Of a stretch of 64,000 nucleotides of DNA, positions 55,288 through 64,000 are shown one piece after another (position 1 is the first letter of the stretch; each line of letters opens with the position of its first letter). The stretch lies in the NCBI RefSeq assembly GCF_000801105.2, contig NC_079518.1:17588800-17652799 (forward strand), read 5' to 3'. The notes beneath the pieces were generated by a model. That model was not told where the DNA came from. It searched no databases and saw only the letters and a program-made list of their open reading frames with translations. This DNA is from Raphanus sativus. Taxonomy: Eukaryota; Streptophyta; Magnoliopsida; Brassicales; Brassicaceae. A program made the translations under genes and the position numbers.

Positions 55288-56451
55288 ATGTTTGGACTTC
55301 TTAAGAAATCAAAACCACAACAAAACGTCTACTTTCCTTTTAAAACTGTTTTTGAAAAGGAGCAATTGATTTTTGATAAGAAACAGTTTGCTTCTAATGG
55401 GTTTGATTTTGTGCAGAAACAAAGGAAGAGACAAAACAGGTCCAATGATGATGAGAAGTGGGTCAGAAGTGGAGATCGTCCCTTCATCAAAGCCAAGAGA
55501 AGCAACCGTGATGTGTTTGATCAAAATGAGATTCATACTTATGCAAGCTTGGAGAAGATGTTGCATAAGGCAATTCATGCTATCCGGCAACTCAAAAAGA
55601 AGGGAAATCCCAACACTTCTTTTACACCAAAACAACAATGTAAGTTTTCTTCTCTTTCAAATTCTGATTTGAAAACTAATGTGCCTTCTTTTGATAAAAG
55701 CAAAGCTGTGAAACCCACAAGCAAAGCTCATTCTACCAGGTGCTTCAAATGCCATATGATCGGTCATTATGCTAACAAGTGTGGGAAGCAAAAACCGTTG
55801 GTGACTTTTGAGAATGAGAACGTTGAAACCGAACCAGAAAAGGAAGAACCTTTACCAATTTTCAATGACTTCACACATGAGCCAATGGAGGGGCTAGATG
55901 AAGAAAAAAACCGTGGTCATCAAGAAGGATCTTCGCCCATTCACAAACCGGACCTAACTCAAGGTGAGCCATGTTCTGATTATGGTTCTTTTGCTTATAA
56001 TCCTTTTCCTTTTAATGTTTCAGATTTGAGGACAAATCTTTTTGAAGAGGAAGCGAATGATAGAACCCAGGACGAGGATCAGTCCATTAGAGCCATCCAG
56101 CATGGAGATCAGGACGTTCTGAACATTTCAACCGAGGTTCATGCACCCTTGGGTAGCGCATCGGGCAAAACAAACATGCATGGCTTGATCATGGGAAGCA
56201 GTAATGATATATGTTCATTTTTTGACTCATATCTTCCAAATCACGAGGCTTCTACGCATGAAATCACTTGGAGAATGTGCCCAGCTCAATTACGGAGCTC
56301 CTCGAAGAAGAATCAGATCAAACGGAGTTCAGATGTGGGAGTTATGCAATTTACAAATCAGGTGATCTTGCTTTCTCGCGAATTCGGGCCGTGTGGAGCA
56401 TCCCGCCAACATCCAGATCCTTACCGCCATGGACCTGATCAACATGGATGA
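55288..56451 (+). CDS. Truncated gag with zinc knuckle, C-terminus encoded in the 3' LTR
   Basis: ATG 55288 (MFGLLKKSKPQQ) gives 387 residues without interruption. The early part is basic. A gag-linker motif ASLEKMLHKAIHAIRQLKKK is followed by one CCHC knuckle (CFKCHMIGHYANKC, CX2CX4HX4C, about residue 152-165) that would bind RNA. The main gag (capsid-like) domain is missing, the reverse of the first element. The frame crosses the purine tract (LRTNLFEEEAND) and ends 131 codons into the 3' LTR at 56451. No pol. An intact frame with young LTRs suggests the protein may have mattered recently, or simply little decay time. Confidence 0.8.
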   Translation: MFGLLKKSKPQQNVYFPFKTVFEKEQLIFDKKQFASNGFDFVQKQRKRQNRSNDDEKWVRSGDRPFIKAKRSNRDVFDQNEIHTYASLEKMLHKAIHAIRQLKKKGNPNTSFTPKQQCKFSSLSNSDLKTNVPSFDKSKAVKPTSKAHSTRCFKCHMIGHYANKCGKQKPLVTFENENVETEPEKEEPLPIFNDFTHEPMEGLDEEKNRGHQEGSSPIHKPDLTQGEPCSDYGSFAYNPFPFNVSDLRTNLFEEEANDRTQDEDQSIRAIQHGDQDVLNISTEVHAPLGSASGKTNMHGLIMGSSNDICSFFDSYLPNHEASTHEITWRMCPAQLRSSSKKNQIKRSSDVGVMQFTNQVILLSREFGPCGASRQHPDPYRHGPDQHG

Positions 56452-56991
56452 ACCTGGACATTATCTGAAGGGTTTCCTTGACCAGTCCACCTAAAAATCA
56501 CCACTTTGACTGGTCTTCATCATTTTCCACAACCTTGACCAAGACTACATCAATTTCTAGAATTTTGACTCTCTAATAATTATCTAGTCAAATGTTGTAT
56601 TTTCTAGACATCTTTTTCCGCACTTTATTTATTTCTTTCTTTGACTACATCTAGTATAAATATGTAATCTCTACAAGGAATAAAATCAGTTCAATTTGGT
56701 TGTTTATTTTGTTCTTCTTCTCTGAGTGAGAGAGAGTTCTTTAGCTAGTTCATCGGTTTGAACCGGCTTGTTGATTTGGTGGTCAGCCAATCATCTTTGT
56801 GTGTTATTTGGTGGTTAGCCAACGCACTACATCCGTTCTTTGGTGGTTAGCCTTAGATCGTTGGTATATCAAGAGTCATTCCGCACCTCTTGACGATCCT
56901 ATCAATCCATCACAGTTCCAGAAGTGCCATTGCCTTCTCGGTTCATATCCAACACCCGGTCAAAGCCATCCTCCCGATTTTGGGCTTATCA
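56058..56991 (+). repeat. 3' LTR of the second gag-only element
   Basis: 934 bp, near identical to 53882-54815. The gag stop lies inside it. Followed by CCTTG. Confidence 0.93.
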
Positions 56992-56996
56992 CCTTG

Positions 56997-57378
56997 TGTA
57001 GAAGAGTCTCAGACACCGAAATCGACGAATCAAAGCAAAATATGAAGGAATCAAAGGTACTAAAGACCACTATAAAGACGCACGATCCATGCCGGAGATC
57101 ACGTCACCGTTATGATCCATCTCCGAATCTATCTATATTTGATAGCAAACTGATTTTTGTTCTCATTTGACATCATCTTTTTTATAGGAAAATAAAATTG
57201 AATTCAAAGGTCAAAATTGTTTCCATTTTCTAATCTAATGGATACTAAACATTCTCTTTTATGTTTGATGATGTCATGTATTCATTTGACAACTTTTTTC
57301 TCAACAGGCATCAATATAAAATATTCCTACCTATTTGAAAAAATACATCCCTTAAAAACATCTCTTAGACGCATCTCT
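56997..57378. other. Flank with short coding-like stretch and dispersed repeat
   Basis: Immediately after the LTR a frame reads RRVSDTEIDESKQNMKES, possibly the continuation of whatever the LTR element interrupted. 57150-57370 resembles the repeat seen near 5740-6100. No gene can be named. Confidence 0.35.
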
Positions 57379-59520
57379 CACTACAAGAAATATGTCCAAT
57401 ATTAGCGCGGATTTTATGCTATGTTAAGGGTTTGATAGCGTTTTACGAAATGCTATGTATACGGCAGCAATCATAGATACCCCATCTACGATAGCATTTT
57501 GTAAACGCTACAAAAACAGAAATACGATAACAATATTTGAATGCTATTATTAACTTATATAACAATTCATATTTCGTGCTATGATACGTATTTTCAATAA
57601 AAAATAATTAAAATTAAAATAACTAAAAATTATTGAAAATTGTTTTATAATTAAAAATAAAATAATTTAATTTATAAATTGAAACTGAAATTGTTTTATG
57701 TAAATAAATTCCGGTCTACAAAAATAAACCAGAAATTAAAAAATAAAGTAACCAACCACAATTTCTACAATTTGGTTTGCAAAACCAAAAAAAAACCTAA
57801 AAAACACTAAACCTAAAATAAAAAGAAACTCAGCCGCCATAGCTTCATCTTTTTTTCCACCGTCAAAGTCTTCAACCACCGTACCGGTAGTCCTCCACCT
57901 CCTTCCATCGCCGTTGGACATGGTCGTGTTTCATCATCATCTCCATGTGGACGTCGTCTTCCACATGAAGCCTCATCTCCTCCAGCTTCTTCCAGATCTA
58001 CTGGAACTCCGTCTCGTCTTTCTTGAAATCAGAATATTTCATGGCTGCTCACGACCACGGACCAGCATCTCTGCTCGCAACCTACCAAAAAAAAATTAGA
58101 TTCAACAGAGACAGAGAGAGACAGGGATATATTGAGAGAGAGAGAGAGCCGACACAGAGAAACAGACAGAGAGCGAGACAGAGACAGAGAGAAACATAGA
58201 GATAGAAACTCGAGTGTACTCACCACTCAGTCTGGCACAGAGAAGGACTCATATCCATCTTAAACAAACTCGAAATCGAGTTTGCCATGCTCTGCAAAAG
58301 CGCAAAGGGGACACAGCTTCACGTGTACTGGTCGATTGAATCTCCGTTCCGTGCAAAGGCGACTAGATCTGTAAAAGAAAAGAGAAAGAATGGAAGAGTA
58401 GAAGATAGCTTTTTCACAGTGGAGAGAAAGAGAGTAGGAGAGGAAGAGACGTGAGAGAAGATGAAGAAACTAAAAAAAAAAAGAAAAAAAAATGTTTAGT
58501 GGTGTCCGTTGGATGATGTTTAATCAATGGTTGTGATCTAATAAGGGGTAATCCTTGCCCTTCTTTTTTGACCAATATAAATTTCAAGATTCTGAATAAG
58601 AGCTTAGACACTGATGAATAATTACAAGTTTAATAGTTAAATTAAAGTAATGATATAAACTTAACAAAATGATTAGTGAGTTTGGGATTTGCAATATAAT
58701 GTTTTGGGTTTAGATTTAAGATTTGAGATTAGACTTTGAAATTAAATTTAAAATTTGAAGTTAAATAATAAAAAAGGATTAGAGTTGTAGGATTTTTAGT
58801 TAGAGTTTAGGGTATATAATTGATTTGGGGTATGCTATATATTAGTCAATAGTTAGGGTTTGAGGTTTAGATATTTGAATTTAATTTTTTAAAATATTAG
58901 GTTTTGGTTTTAATTTTAGTATTTTGGAAAGTTGAAAAATAATAGATTCGAAGACTAGATATAAGATTTGTAGTTATTTAAATTTGAAGTTTATATTGAG
59001 AGTATGTATAGTTTATGTTTGAAGTTAGGATTTATGATATAGAGTTGATTAAAGATTAAAGATTAAAGATTTGTGTTTAGGAAATGATAATTTAAGATTA
59101 TAAGATTAAAATTTGAGTTTTTTAATTTTAAATTTGAAGTTATAATATGAAAAATAGAGTTTTAAAGGTTGTTTTTAGAGTTTAGGGTCTAAAATCATAT
59201 TTAGGTTTAGAGTACAAATACTTTTTTAGCATTAGAAAAATGCTATTATATGTTTTTGATAGCATTAGTGAAGCCGCTTAAATAATTGCTTTGGCGCTTG
59301 ATTTTAATTTTCCACTAAATATTGGCGGAATCGGTAATTTCATCTTCCCGCTCTCTTAATTTGCAGAATAGCATTAGTTAAGTGCTATTTTAGGTTTCAT
59401 TCTATCATAACGTTTATCTAATGCTATCATATAATATGAAAAAATTCTAAATCATCTACGATAACAATTCAGTAAAACGAACTATAACAATGTGCTATCA
59501 ATGTAACTTTTTTTGTAGTG
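57379..59520. mobile_element. Non-autonomous CACTA (En/Spm) element, 2142 bp
   Basis: Ends CACTACAAGAAA and TTTTTTGTAGTG with a 3-bp target duplication TCT (57376-57378 and 59521-59523). Subterminal zones carry many TGCTAT/ATAGCA units (for example 57410-57560 and 59230-59510). The interior has GA-rich and GTT-rich low-complexity DNA and short frames without known domains; no transposase. Confidence 0.9.
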
Positions 59521-59921
59521 TCTCTAACATATACCATTTTCATAATATTATATATAGAACTTTTTATGACAAGTAAATCCTTTATAAAAAATTCTTCATT
59601 CTTATAGCCATCATAATCGAAATCAAGTTTTTCTAAAGTCTCCTTTAAGGTATGACTAACTATATTATTATTCATCAACCATTTTTTGCATTCCTTCAGA
59701 AACCAAGGACAGTAGCTGTATCAATTATTTAAGATTAACATTTTGAAAGCATGTGTTCTCCATTTAGTGAAAGATGTTTGTGTTTTTAGGTTTTTTTAGT
59801 AGATGTAAATAGATAATAATTATGACATTGAATTAGGTTAGTGATTGTAGTTATCATCTAAATTAGTCACGTTCCATAGTTAAAGGCAAATTAGTCACGA
59901 CCACAATATTTTTGGCTATGT

Positions 59922-60218
59922 GTTAATCCGGTTGTGGTTATGGTGAAGACCTTTTAAGGATTGATTGATAGTGATGTTTGAGACTGAGAATTAGGTTTGG
60001 GATCTCCGGGAGACAAGTTTCAGTTTTGAAACTTACGGCCGAAACTTACGGCGGCGAGAGAGACAAGAACAGAATCATTTGGCGGTGGTCCTTGAAAGCT
60101 TTGTGATGCCTCTGTGTTAATTCGGTTGTGGTTATGGTCAAGTCTCTTTAAGGATTTATTGATAGTGGTGGGTGTTTTGAGACTGAGAATTAGGTTTGGG
60201 ATCTCCGGGAGATAAGTT
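59922..60218. repeat. ~98-bp direct duplication beside the LRR fragment
   Basis: The stretch at 59922-60019 (CGGTTGTGGTTATGGT ... GGATCTCCGGGAGA) recurs at 60119-60218 with scattered differences, the copies being about 198 bp apart. Confidence 0.75.
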
Positions 60219-60480
60219 AGCTTGTTCCCGGATACATTTAAGACCCTCAGGTTGAGTAACAGTAAGAGAGAGTCGGGAGAAGACTCGAGAAGGTTTGAAG
60301 ATACATCAAGCTCCTCCAATTTCTCAAGCCGTGAGATTGTATCATGTAGTAACTTGAGATTGTTGCGAGAGAGATTCAATGAAACCAAAGAGATGTTCTT
60401 GCTTAAGGCTTCAGGGAGAAGCTTAAGCTGACGATCAGAGAGATCAATCCTCTCAACTCCTCCCTCACTCTTGTTGAGAA
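60020..60480 (-). pseudogene. PIRL (plant intracellular Ras-group LRR) fragment
   Basis: On the minus strand from ~60480: ERIDLSDRQLKLLPEALSKN, then SLNLSRNNLKLLHDTISRL, EELDVSSNLLESSPDS and LRVLNVSGNKLTYLPE. That is about four leucine-rich repeats of the PIRL consensus. The frame then runs into non-LRR sequence and stops at 60020. There is no start and no C-terminal half. It lies antisense within the Helitron-like DNA, so it is probably a captured gene piece. Confidence 0.75.
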
Positions 60481-61595
60481 TTATATTTTTTTTTCTTTAT
60501 AAAAATTATGTGTTTTCATAAAAATTACTTAAATCTATCATTTAATTTTAGTGATAAACCATTATAAATTTTGGTGTTAACCATTGCAATGATTAACTAT
60601 CAACCATTGTAACCTTTAATACTTAGTTGAAAAGTTGCATCTCTTAAATATTTTTTAACATGAAAAATTGTTATTTGTTGTTAGTTGTAATTAAGTTTAG
60701 TGAAGGAGTGCATGTGTTAAGGGTTGTGTCTTTTAGTAAAGTAGTTTTGTTTAAGAGTTGTAAAGAGAAAAGACACAACTTTTCATTTGTAATAAGAAAA
60801 TTCTTCATTGAAGAGATGCATTGAATGAATGTAATAAAGAGATGCAGTTGTTCACTTATATTGTTTCTTTTTTTATTTAAACTCTTGTTATTGTGATGAA
60901 AAATAATAAAACTCATTTTTTCTTTTTTATTACTAAAAGGTGAAATTCTTGTTCCTTGAGTTTTTAATGATCACAATTACATATATGGTGATATATAATT
61001 ATTTTCTTTTCAAGGAAAATAAAAGAAAATCATCTTTTATTCTTTGTTTTATTTTAGAAACTTTAGTTTCATTTAAAAATATATATATTTATTAGTTTAT
61101 GGGATGAAAAATTGTGTATTTTTTTTACTTTCCCCATATCATTTTATTATTACTTTATCTAAATTTTTGCAATTATGAAATGTTGTGTCTTTTTCAATAG
61201 TTCAAAAAGTAGATAAAATATCTTAAAAGTTGTATTTTAAAAATTTAAGAGTTGTGTTTATTCATTTCGTTTTAAATGCATCTTCTCATAATAAATTCAA
61301 TTAGAGGAGGAACAGAAGGAGTAAAATGGCCACAAAAAAAAAAAAATAATAGAAGACGAGTATGTAACTTAACATTATTTTGCTATCAAAGAACAATTAA
61401 ATTTTTAATTACATTACTAATATTTATTGTTTAGTTACACATTGTATCTTTACACACATTTGTTGTGTACATATATTATTCCAATTATTTATTCCATAAA
61501 ATTTTATTTATTAAAATATATTTAAGAAGGATTGAACATTAAAATACAAAAAAATCACTCTTCGCGCGCGTTTACGCGCGGGGTTGTTTCCTAGT

Positions 61596-61854
61596 TCTTA
61601 TAAAAGGAGGAGGAGAGGCCAAGAAGAGGGATCGAATCTTGTCCATAGCTAAACTATAGTCTCAGTATATTCATACTCTTTTGTTCTTAGACACCCTTTT
61701 TAGTTTGTATTCATCGATTGTTCTTGGCTTTATTAGTAATAAAAATACATTTTTCATAGTTGATCATAGTTCGGACTTTCCTATTTTAGATAACTCTGTA
61801 GACAAGTTACTGAAAACACAAACCTTATTTCTCAGTGAATTTTAAGATCCAACA
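61596..61854 (+). repeat. Gypsy LTR, 3' part only
   Basis: Begins at the Helitron end with a TATA-like TTATAAAAGG and ends AACA before a primer-binding site. The 5' part of the LTR is missing, cut off by the Helitron-like DNA. Confidence 0.6.
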
Positions 61855-62601
61855 TTTGGCGCTAGAAGAAGAGAGATTCAGCAGAAATATTTTTTTAGAT
61901 ATCCGACGTGAGACACAAGCATGACAGCCAGAACCAAGATGCTCAATTCTAACCAGCTCTCATCTGTTCCATCTTTGTTAATAAAACAGGTAAAGACAGT
62001 AACGTCGAGGGAAGTGCGGCGACACCAAAGGACTATCCTTGAGAGAGTACCAAGGAGAAAGAGAGTCACTACCATATTTCATAGAAAGATATTCAAAGCA
62101 GCGATCACAAGCACATGTGCGAGAAACAAATTCGGGATTCTAAAGCTTACCTTAAGGTGTGACTCTCCTTATTATATTGGTATGATTCTTGATCTCCCTA
62201 ACAATCTTGAAGACACTCTTCATCAAGCCAGGAACATATCCGGACAGAGGAGAGATGGAAGAGTCAAGCACGGGCCAATCACCAAATAGGACCATAGCCC
62301 GGTGATTGGAAGAACTCCCACAGTTCAAAAAAGAATTAACATCGTAATGGGTGCAAATCCATTAGGCAATAGTTCAGTCCGGATATTAAACGATGAATTG
62401 AACCTCCTGTTGTGATCCCAAAAAAGTGAAGCTACAACTCACTAAACAAGATACAAAAGGACTGGACCTACCACACAGTGAGGCACTCGTTCTCAGGCTA
62501 GTGCTAGGTAACTCCAAAATTACCAAAACATTGATTGATTCTGTAATTTCGGTGAACGTAATCTATAAACGGACTCTGGAAAATTTGGAAATCCTTAACT
62601 T
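61855..62601 (+). pseudogene. Ty3/gypsy internal remnant: gag-like and protease pieces, decayed
   Basis: A frame 61921-62289 has low-grade gag-like sequence (MTARTKMLNSNQ). 62426-62600 reads LPHSEALVLRLVLGNSKITK, then TLIDSVISVNVIYKRTLE, clearly the gypsy retropepsin region (compare the usual VDTGSSVN pattern), with the catalytic triplet changed from DTG/DSG to DSV. Large internal deletions join the two. A LINE then interrupts it near 62602. Confidence 0.65.
61857..61868 (+). other. Gypsy-type primer-binding site
   Basis: TGGCGCTAGAAG, three bases into the interior, a common primer site of plant Ty3/gypsy elements, different from the iMet sites elsewhere in the window. Confidence 0.6.
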
Positions 62602-64000
62602 TTTTTTGTAACTTAGGCTTTCATTTAATAAAACTAAAAAGAGAAAATGTTTACAAAGCCAAGGCTTTTAGTAGCAGGGCCAGCCCAATCATACAGAAAC
62701 TCATATTAATAGAACCCATTTAAAACCCACAGTGATTAAAAGCCCATATCCGAGAAGAGAGGCCCAGTTTGCAGCTTGAAAGATCAAAGCCCATAGAGAT
62801 GAGATGAAACGGTTTGTCGTTGCTTTGGAAGGATCGACATGCAATTCCCTTCTGAGTGATCACGGAGAGGAGAACCAAAGTTGAGTCATGGCAGATGAGA
62901 GGGTCGGATTCGTTAACCTGAAGCTCTGCAGTCGATTTCTGATCTGCCTATCCAGAGAGGCAAATATGGAGTTGACGGATCGGAAGGTAGATGTGTGAAG
63001 CCGAGAGTTCCTTTCAGTCCATGTCCAATAGATTGTTGCTTTCCAGGCAAGGAGGGTTAGGAGAGTGCTATGCCGTGTAGTTTTAGATCGTGGGAGGCCT
63101 ATCATCTGAGCAACAGTTCCATTCCAATCCCGAGCAGGAGCGATTGCACATTTGGTGGCGACAAGGGTCCATAAGTCGTAGCTGTAATGACACTCATGAA
63201 ACAGGTGATCGCGGGACTCCGGTAGTTGATTACAAAGGAGACAGAGCGGCGAGACATGCAACCCCCAGCTTAGTAGCCTGTCTCTTGTGGGGCATTTGTT
63301 GTTGATCACAAGCCACGCCAAGAAAGAGTGCCTTGGTATGTCATAGGATGACCATATCGCTTTTGCCCAGTTGACCTCCTCTACGACTCCACAAAGGTGA
63401 GTATAGACATCTCCCGTACTGTATCGCTTACTTATTTTCCCTGCCAATTCCCATTCATAATAGTCAGCCTCCGTAGTTAGGGTAATAGTGGTTAAGTGGA
63501 CATGAAGTTGAAGTTGCTTGTCTGTTCTTGCAGCAGGAAGGTGCCATATTCCATTCCGATAGAGAGAAGCAACCGTAGCCTCTGAGCTGATGCCAAGCCT
63601 CGATGAACCGCCACCAAGAAAAGATTCTAAGGAACCAAAAGGGGACCAGTTATCAATCCAGAACCTCGCTGTTAGTCCACTCTCTAGTCGAAGCTTGATC
63701 AATGGATAAACCACAGTTCTAAGCTTCAATAGTTTATTTGCCAGCCAGGAGAAAGAGGGGTTCGGTTTGGTAGTCTAATAGTTAACGATTGACCCTTTGA
63801 GGACTTCCTCTATGAACCAGGCGACCCATATAGAACCTGCGCGGAAGAACAGCATCCAGACTAGTTTGAGACAGCAAGCTTTATTCCAAGTGTGAAGATT
63901 CTTGATTCCTAAGCTTCCCTGAGCCTTTGTAAGTGTAACTCTATCCCATGCCACTCTTGCATTGTTGTTGCTCTCAATGTTCCCTTTCCATAAGAAAACA
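62602..64000 (-). mobile_element. L1-type LINE, 3' part, running off the window
   Basis: On the minus strand the element ends in TGAAAGCCTAAGTTAC plus A8 (at 62602-62609 as T on +). Upstream is the reverse transcriptase C-terminal region. The 5' part lies beyond base 64000, so length and target duplication cannot be judged. Confidence 0.8.
62860..64000 (-). pseudogene. LINE reverse-transcriptase C-terminal region with zf-RVT domain, partial
   Basis: From 64000 downward: FLWKGN, ARVAWDRVTLTKAQGSLGIK, NLHTWNKACCLKLVWM, the conserved tail of plant LINE RTs. A TAG near 63778 breaks the frame. The frame 63729-62860 continues with LTARFWIDNW and the zf-RVT zinc-binding domain: YDIPRHSFLAWLVINNKCPT, then LCLLCNQLPESRDHLFHECH with Cys-Cys-His-Cys ligands. 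It stops at 62860 before the 3' UTR. Probably inactive because of the stop. Confidence 0.85.

Larger units (their letters stand above)
53882..56991 (+). mobile_element. Second gag-only LTR retrotransposon (TR-GAG-like), 3110 bp
   Basis: Two 934-bp LTRs (TGATAG...TTATCA) flank a 1242-bp interior; the target duplication CCTTG is perfect (53877-53881 and 56992-56996). A tRNA-iMet primer site (54818-54830) and a purine tract just before the 3' LTR are present. Only a gag-like frame is encoded. The LTRs differ at a few bases, so the insertion is fairly young. Confidence 0.93.
59524..61594 (+). mobile_element. Helitron-like element, 3' end clear, with LRR gene fragment
   Basis: At 61562-61594 the hairpin CGCGCG TTTA CGCGCG, spacer and CCTAGT form a Helitron 3' terminus. 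The 5' end was not located, so the left limit is only a bound. It contains a PIRL-type LRR fragment (60020-60480) and AT-rich DNA; an unidentified minus-strand frame at 59469-59678 crosses the left bound. Confidence 0.5.

Noticed and set aside
1..64000. CRISPR arrays, operons, tRNA or rRNA genes
   Set aside because: No spacer-repeat arrays or rRNA were seen. tRNA-like boxes occur only within repeats. The window is plant nuclear DNA.

Overview
The window is nuclear DNA from a crucifer, most likely Brassica or a close relative. The evidence is spliced plant genes with GT-AG introns, AT-rich intergenic DNA, many plant transposon families, and three host genes in the same order and orientation as I remember for Arabidopsis chromosome 1 (At1g34320, At1g34340, At1g34350). 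That synteny is recalled, not searched. The three genes, all on +, are a PSI1-like DUF3475/DUF668 signalling protein (225-5422), an EMB8-type alpha/beta hydrolase (17072-29704, 14 exons, 535 codons with every splice phase consistent) and TMEM18 (50062-51186, 4 exons, 163 codons). Almost everything else is transposon or transposon debris that has pushed these genes apart.

Layout. 1-5600: PSI1-like gene with a gag-only LTR element (1372-3450) in intron 4 and a one-base frame problem at exon 9. 5600-11150: repeats, a short hAT MITE (9048-9312) and a 601-bp hAT MITE full of CCCGA motifs (10550-11150). 11348-14671: a Helitron-like element carrying gene fragments (MACPF and OBERON-type). 15051-15996: a 231-bp tandem repeat and another hAT MITE with a tRNA-like internal segment. 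17072-29704: hydrolase gene whose intron 3 holds an intact Ty1/copia element on the minus strand, written twice around a 100-N gap. The structure argues that this is one insertion assembled twice.

29.9-31.5 kb is AT-rich Helitron-like debris. 31525-32460 is a Sadhu-like retroposon with a 16-bp target duplication. 32817-37989 is a 5.2-kb hAT transposon with perfect 8-bp target duplications, a broken BED-finger transposase (minus strand) and two unexplained microRNA-like fold-backs upstream of it. 38159-38370 is a 5'-truncated LINE. 38829-39690 may be a second Sadhu-like unit. 39.7-43.2 kb holds nested and inverted Helitrons, and 43620-47370 a decayed PIF/Harbinger element with both of its genes. 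48700-49456 is a compact Helitron.

51.2-64 kb is wholly transposon derived: a second gag-only LTR element (53882-56991, perfect 5-bp target duplication), a non-autonomous CACTA element (57379-59520), Helitron-like DNA with an LRR gene fragment (up to 61594), a decayed gypsy remnant, and a LINE on the minus strand running off the window.

The host genes do not form a functional unit; they share only ancestral order. The best leads are the paired fold-backs in the hAT element, the gag reading frames that run through the polypurine tract into the 3' LTR, the gene-capturing Helitron, and the probable assembly duplication of the copia element.
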